A stretch of DNA of 64,000 nucleotides, taken from assembly GCF_017498545.1 (NCBI RefSeq), contig NZ_CP071793.1, positions 3,799,501-3,863,500 of the forward strand, in the 5' to 3' direction. The position numbers and the translations under genes are program-made. The first letter of the stretch is position 1. The number at the start of each line of letters is the position of its first letter. Origin of the DNA: Sulfidibacter corallicola. Lineage in GTDB: Bacteria; Acidobacteriota; Holophagae; Acanthopleuribacterales; Acanthopleuribacteraceae. Positions 62,397 to 64,000 of the stretch are shown piece by piece. Below the pieces are notes generated by a model. The model was not told the origin of the DNA. It worked only from the letters and a program-made list of their open reading frames with translations, and did no database searches.

Positions 62397-63659
62397 ATGA
62401 GTAGCTCAATGACGAAGTCTCTTGGCAAATACGAGCTGCTCGAAGTTTTGGGCCGCGGCTCCATGGGCGTGGTCTACAAGGCACTCGACCCACGCATCGG
62501 CAAACTGGCCGCCATCAAGACCATGAACCAGAAGATCCTGGGGAATCCCGATCTCCAGGAACGCTTTTTCCGGGAAGGCGCCATCCTGGGCCAACTCCAA
62601 CACCGCAACATCATCAACGTCTACAACGTGGGTGCGGACGGCGACAATTACTACATCGCCATGGAGTACCTGGAAGGAATCAGCCTCGACAAGCTGGTGA
62701 AGAAAGAGGGGCGCCTGAAACCGGTGCGTGCCCTGGAGCTGGTGAAGCAGGTCTGCGACGGGGTCTACGCCGCCCACAAACAATCCATCATTCACCGCGA
62801 CATCAAACCCGCCAACATCTTCATCACCGGGGACGACTACGTCAAGGTCCTGGACTTCGGCGTCGCCAGCTTCCAAAACAGCCAGTTGACCAATTCCGGC
62901 GTGCTGCTGGGCACGATCAATTACATGGCCCCCGAACAGATCACCGGGGTCAAGGTGGATTACCGTTCGGATATCTTCAGTATCGGCGTGATCCTCTACG
63001 AATTACTGAGCGGGACCAATCCCTTTTTGGGCCGCAACATCAGCCAGACCATGGTGCGCCTGGTCAACGAAAACCCCAAACCCATCCCCGCCATTCCCCG
63101 GCGCCTGCAACACATTTTGGACCAGGCTCTGGAAAAGGAGCGGGAACGCCGATATCGGAGCTGCAAACTGATGGCCTCCGATATCGAAATGGTGCTGCGC
63201 TCCGAAGAATTGGACGAGATTCCCTACGAACTGGAAGACGAGGAATCACGGGAAAACCTGCTGCAGAAAATGATCGGCCTGCGCATCGATGTCATCAAGA
63301 GCGCGATCAAGAACGAGGACTTCGAACAGGCCGAAGAGCTGATCGGCCAATTGAAACGGGTCGATCGAGGCAAGGAAAACGCACGCGAGTTGACCCACAT
63401 GCTGGAGCGTGCACGCCGCGCGCACCAGGAAAAGGCGCTCTTCGTGGAGCAACTGACCCAGGAAACCCTGGCCAAAGCCAACGAGCACATGTCTTCGCGT
63501 CATTACGTGGCCGCCATCGAATTGTGCGACAAGGTCCTGAAAATGAAACCGGGTCACCTGGACGCGCGGGTAATTCGCGCCACCTCCCTGACCAAGCTCG
63601 AGCGGTTCGTGGAGGAAGCGCGCAAACGCATGCCTCGCAACGAGAAACCGTCGGTCTGA
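62397..63659 (+). CDS. Cytosolic Hanks-type Ser/Thr protein kinase
   Basis: A 420-residue kinase. The glycine loop is LGRGSMGVVYKA near residue 18, the ATP lysine is in LAAIKTM, the catalytic loop is IIHRDIKPANIFI, the DFG motif is VLDFGVASF, and the activation segment ends in YMAPEQITG. After the kinase domain (about 10-270) a highly charged helical tail of 150 residues (including ARRAHQEKALFVEQL and YVAAIELCDKVLKMKPGHLD) resembles one or two TPRs. There is no membrane helix, so it is soluble. ATG 62397 has AGGAG. The PP2C phosphatase at 37913 could oppose it, but no linkage is seen. Confidence 0.93.
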   Translation: MSSSMTKSLGKYELLEVLGRGSMGVVYKALDPRIGKLAAIKTMNQKILGNPDLQERFFREGAILGQLQHRNIINVYNVGADGDNYYIAMEYLEGISLDKLVKKEGRLKPVRALELVKQVCDGVYAAHKQSIIHRDIKPANIFITGDDYVKVLDFGVASFQNSQLTNSGVLLGTINYMAPEQITGVKVDYRSDIFSIGVILYELLSGTNPFLGRNISQTMVRLVNENPKPIPAIPRRLQHILDQALEKERERRYRSCKLMASDIEMVLRSEELDEIPYELEDEESRENLLQKMIGLRIDVIKSAIKNEDFEQAEELIGQLKRVDRGKENARELTHMLERARRAHQEKALFVEQLTQETLAKANEHMSSRHYVAAIELCDKVLKMKPGHLDARVIRATSLTKLERFVEEARKRMPRNEKPSV

Positions 63660-63669
63660 TCCGCCGCGA

Positions 63670-64000
63670 TCAAATACCGGCGTTGTTCAGCCGCTCCTGG
63701 AGTCGTTCCTTCATCTGAACGCGACCGGTCGTTTCGAACAGGGACATCAGGAGTTGGGCCGCCTGGCGGGTGTAGGGATGCTTTGGACCCAATTCCTCGA
63801 GCAATGCATCGGCCGCGGAAATCAACAGGGGCTCGGCGGCGAGCGGCTGATCCTGATCGAGATAGACCTGTGCGCGCAGGTAGTTGAGTCGCGCCGGGAA
63901 CCAGTGCCGCGGTCCGTAACGGCGGGCGGAGGCCTGAATGAGTTGTTCCAGCAAATTGGCGGACTCCTCGAAGCGTTGTTCGGCACGCAGCCATTCCGCC
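63670..64000 (-). CDS. C-terminal part of a TPR protein, 5' end cut by window edge
   Basis: The frame is open to base 64000, so only the last 109 residues are seen. They contain two or three tetratricopeptide helices: ARLNYLRAQVYLDQDQPLAA, then EELGPKHPYTRQAAQLLMSL and a final ETTGRVQMKERLQERLNN. The GPxHPxT phrase is typical of TPR tails on large Ser/Thr kinases and eukaryote-like TPR_12 proteins. It converges on the Ser/Thr kinase gene with a 10-base gap. The identity of the full protein cannot be told. Confidence 0.75.
   Translation of the reverse strand, partial: AEWLRAEQRFEESANLLEQLIQASARRYGPRHWFPARLNYLRAQVYLDQDQPLAAEPLLISAADALLEELGPKHPYTRQAAQLLMSLFETTGRVQMKERLQERLNNAGI

Overview
The window is 64 kb of GC-rich, densely coded chromosomal DNA from a Gram-negative, probably gliding or twitching bacterium. 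It holds a complete type IV pilus (T4P) assembly set, a secretin, a lipid A/lysophospholipid acyltransferase-like gene, PP2C and Ser/Thr-kinase signalling, large beta-propeller sensor kinases and a roadblock-domain protein. Together these suggest Acidobacteriota (Holophagae/Acanthopleuribacterales-like) or a myxobacteria-like deltaproteobacterial lineage. The assignment is an inference from gene content, because no rRNA or tRNA gene was found. I saw no insertion sequence, phage or CRISPR array.

Left part (1-14.8 kb): a truncated coiled-coil protein; an MTHFR-fold protein; a 900-residue protein made of about 24 copies of a FliM/FliY-type EIDALL peptide (LDQAAIDALLAQ) followed by an unknown C-terminal domain; a SixA-like phosphatase; a PilZ protein; two tandem paralogous two-component propeller sensor proteins, the downstream one having lost its kinase residues; and a YcaQ-type DNA glycosylase.

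Central part (14.8-41.8 kb): tlyA (+) converges on a long minus-strand T4P region. Read in its own direction (high to low coordinates), it starts with a RodZ-like protein, an unknown protein, a J-domain/TPR protein and a PP2C phosphatase. The pil operon follows: pilM-N-O-P-Q, a large lipoprotein-like protein, an acidic TPR protein, a roadblock/LC7 protein, accB, accC and aroK. Then come pilB-pilT-pilC, a strong bidirectional terminator, pilS-pilR, and a GspG-like pilin. Pilus assembly, its two-component regulation, fatty-acid precursor synthesis (biotin carboxylase/BCCP) and a likely c-di-GMP input (MshEN domain on PilB, PilZ protein) are physically linked.

Right part (41.9-64 kb): the pdxS-pdxT-ygfZ-queD-like operon (+); a glutamine-synthetase-family/SDR/aldehyde-dehydrogenase cluster (-) likely for amine catabolism; a 1 kb repeat-rich non-coding stretch with two minisatellites and a duplicated 119-bp module; an LpxL/HtrB-like acyltransferase; heme O synthase; a secreted conserved protein; epmC (EF-P hydroxylase); bipA/typA with a clear terminator; a thiamine-binding-type protein; endonuclease V; a GH20-like glycosidase without signal peptide; a 2'-5' RNA ligase-like protein; a cytosolic Ser/Thr kinase; and the tail of a TPR protein running off the right edge.

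The strongest candidates for something undescribed are the EIDALL-repeat protein (2432-5134), the active-kinase/pseudokinase propeller pair (6276-12942), and the duplicated repeat module upstream of the acyltransferase (50911-51548).
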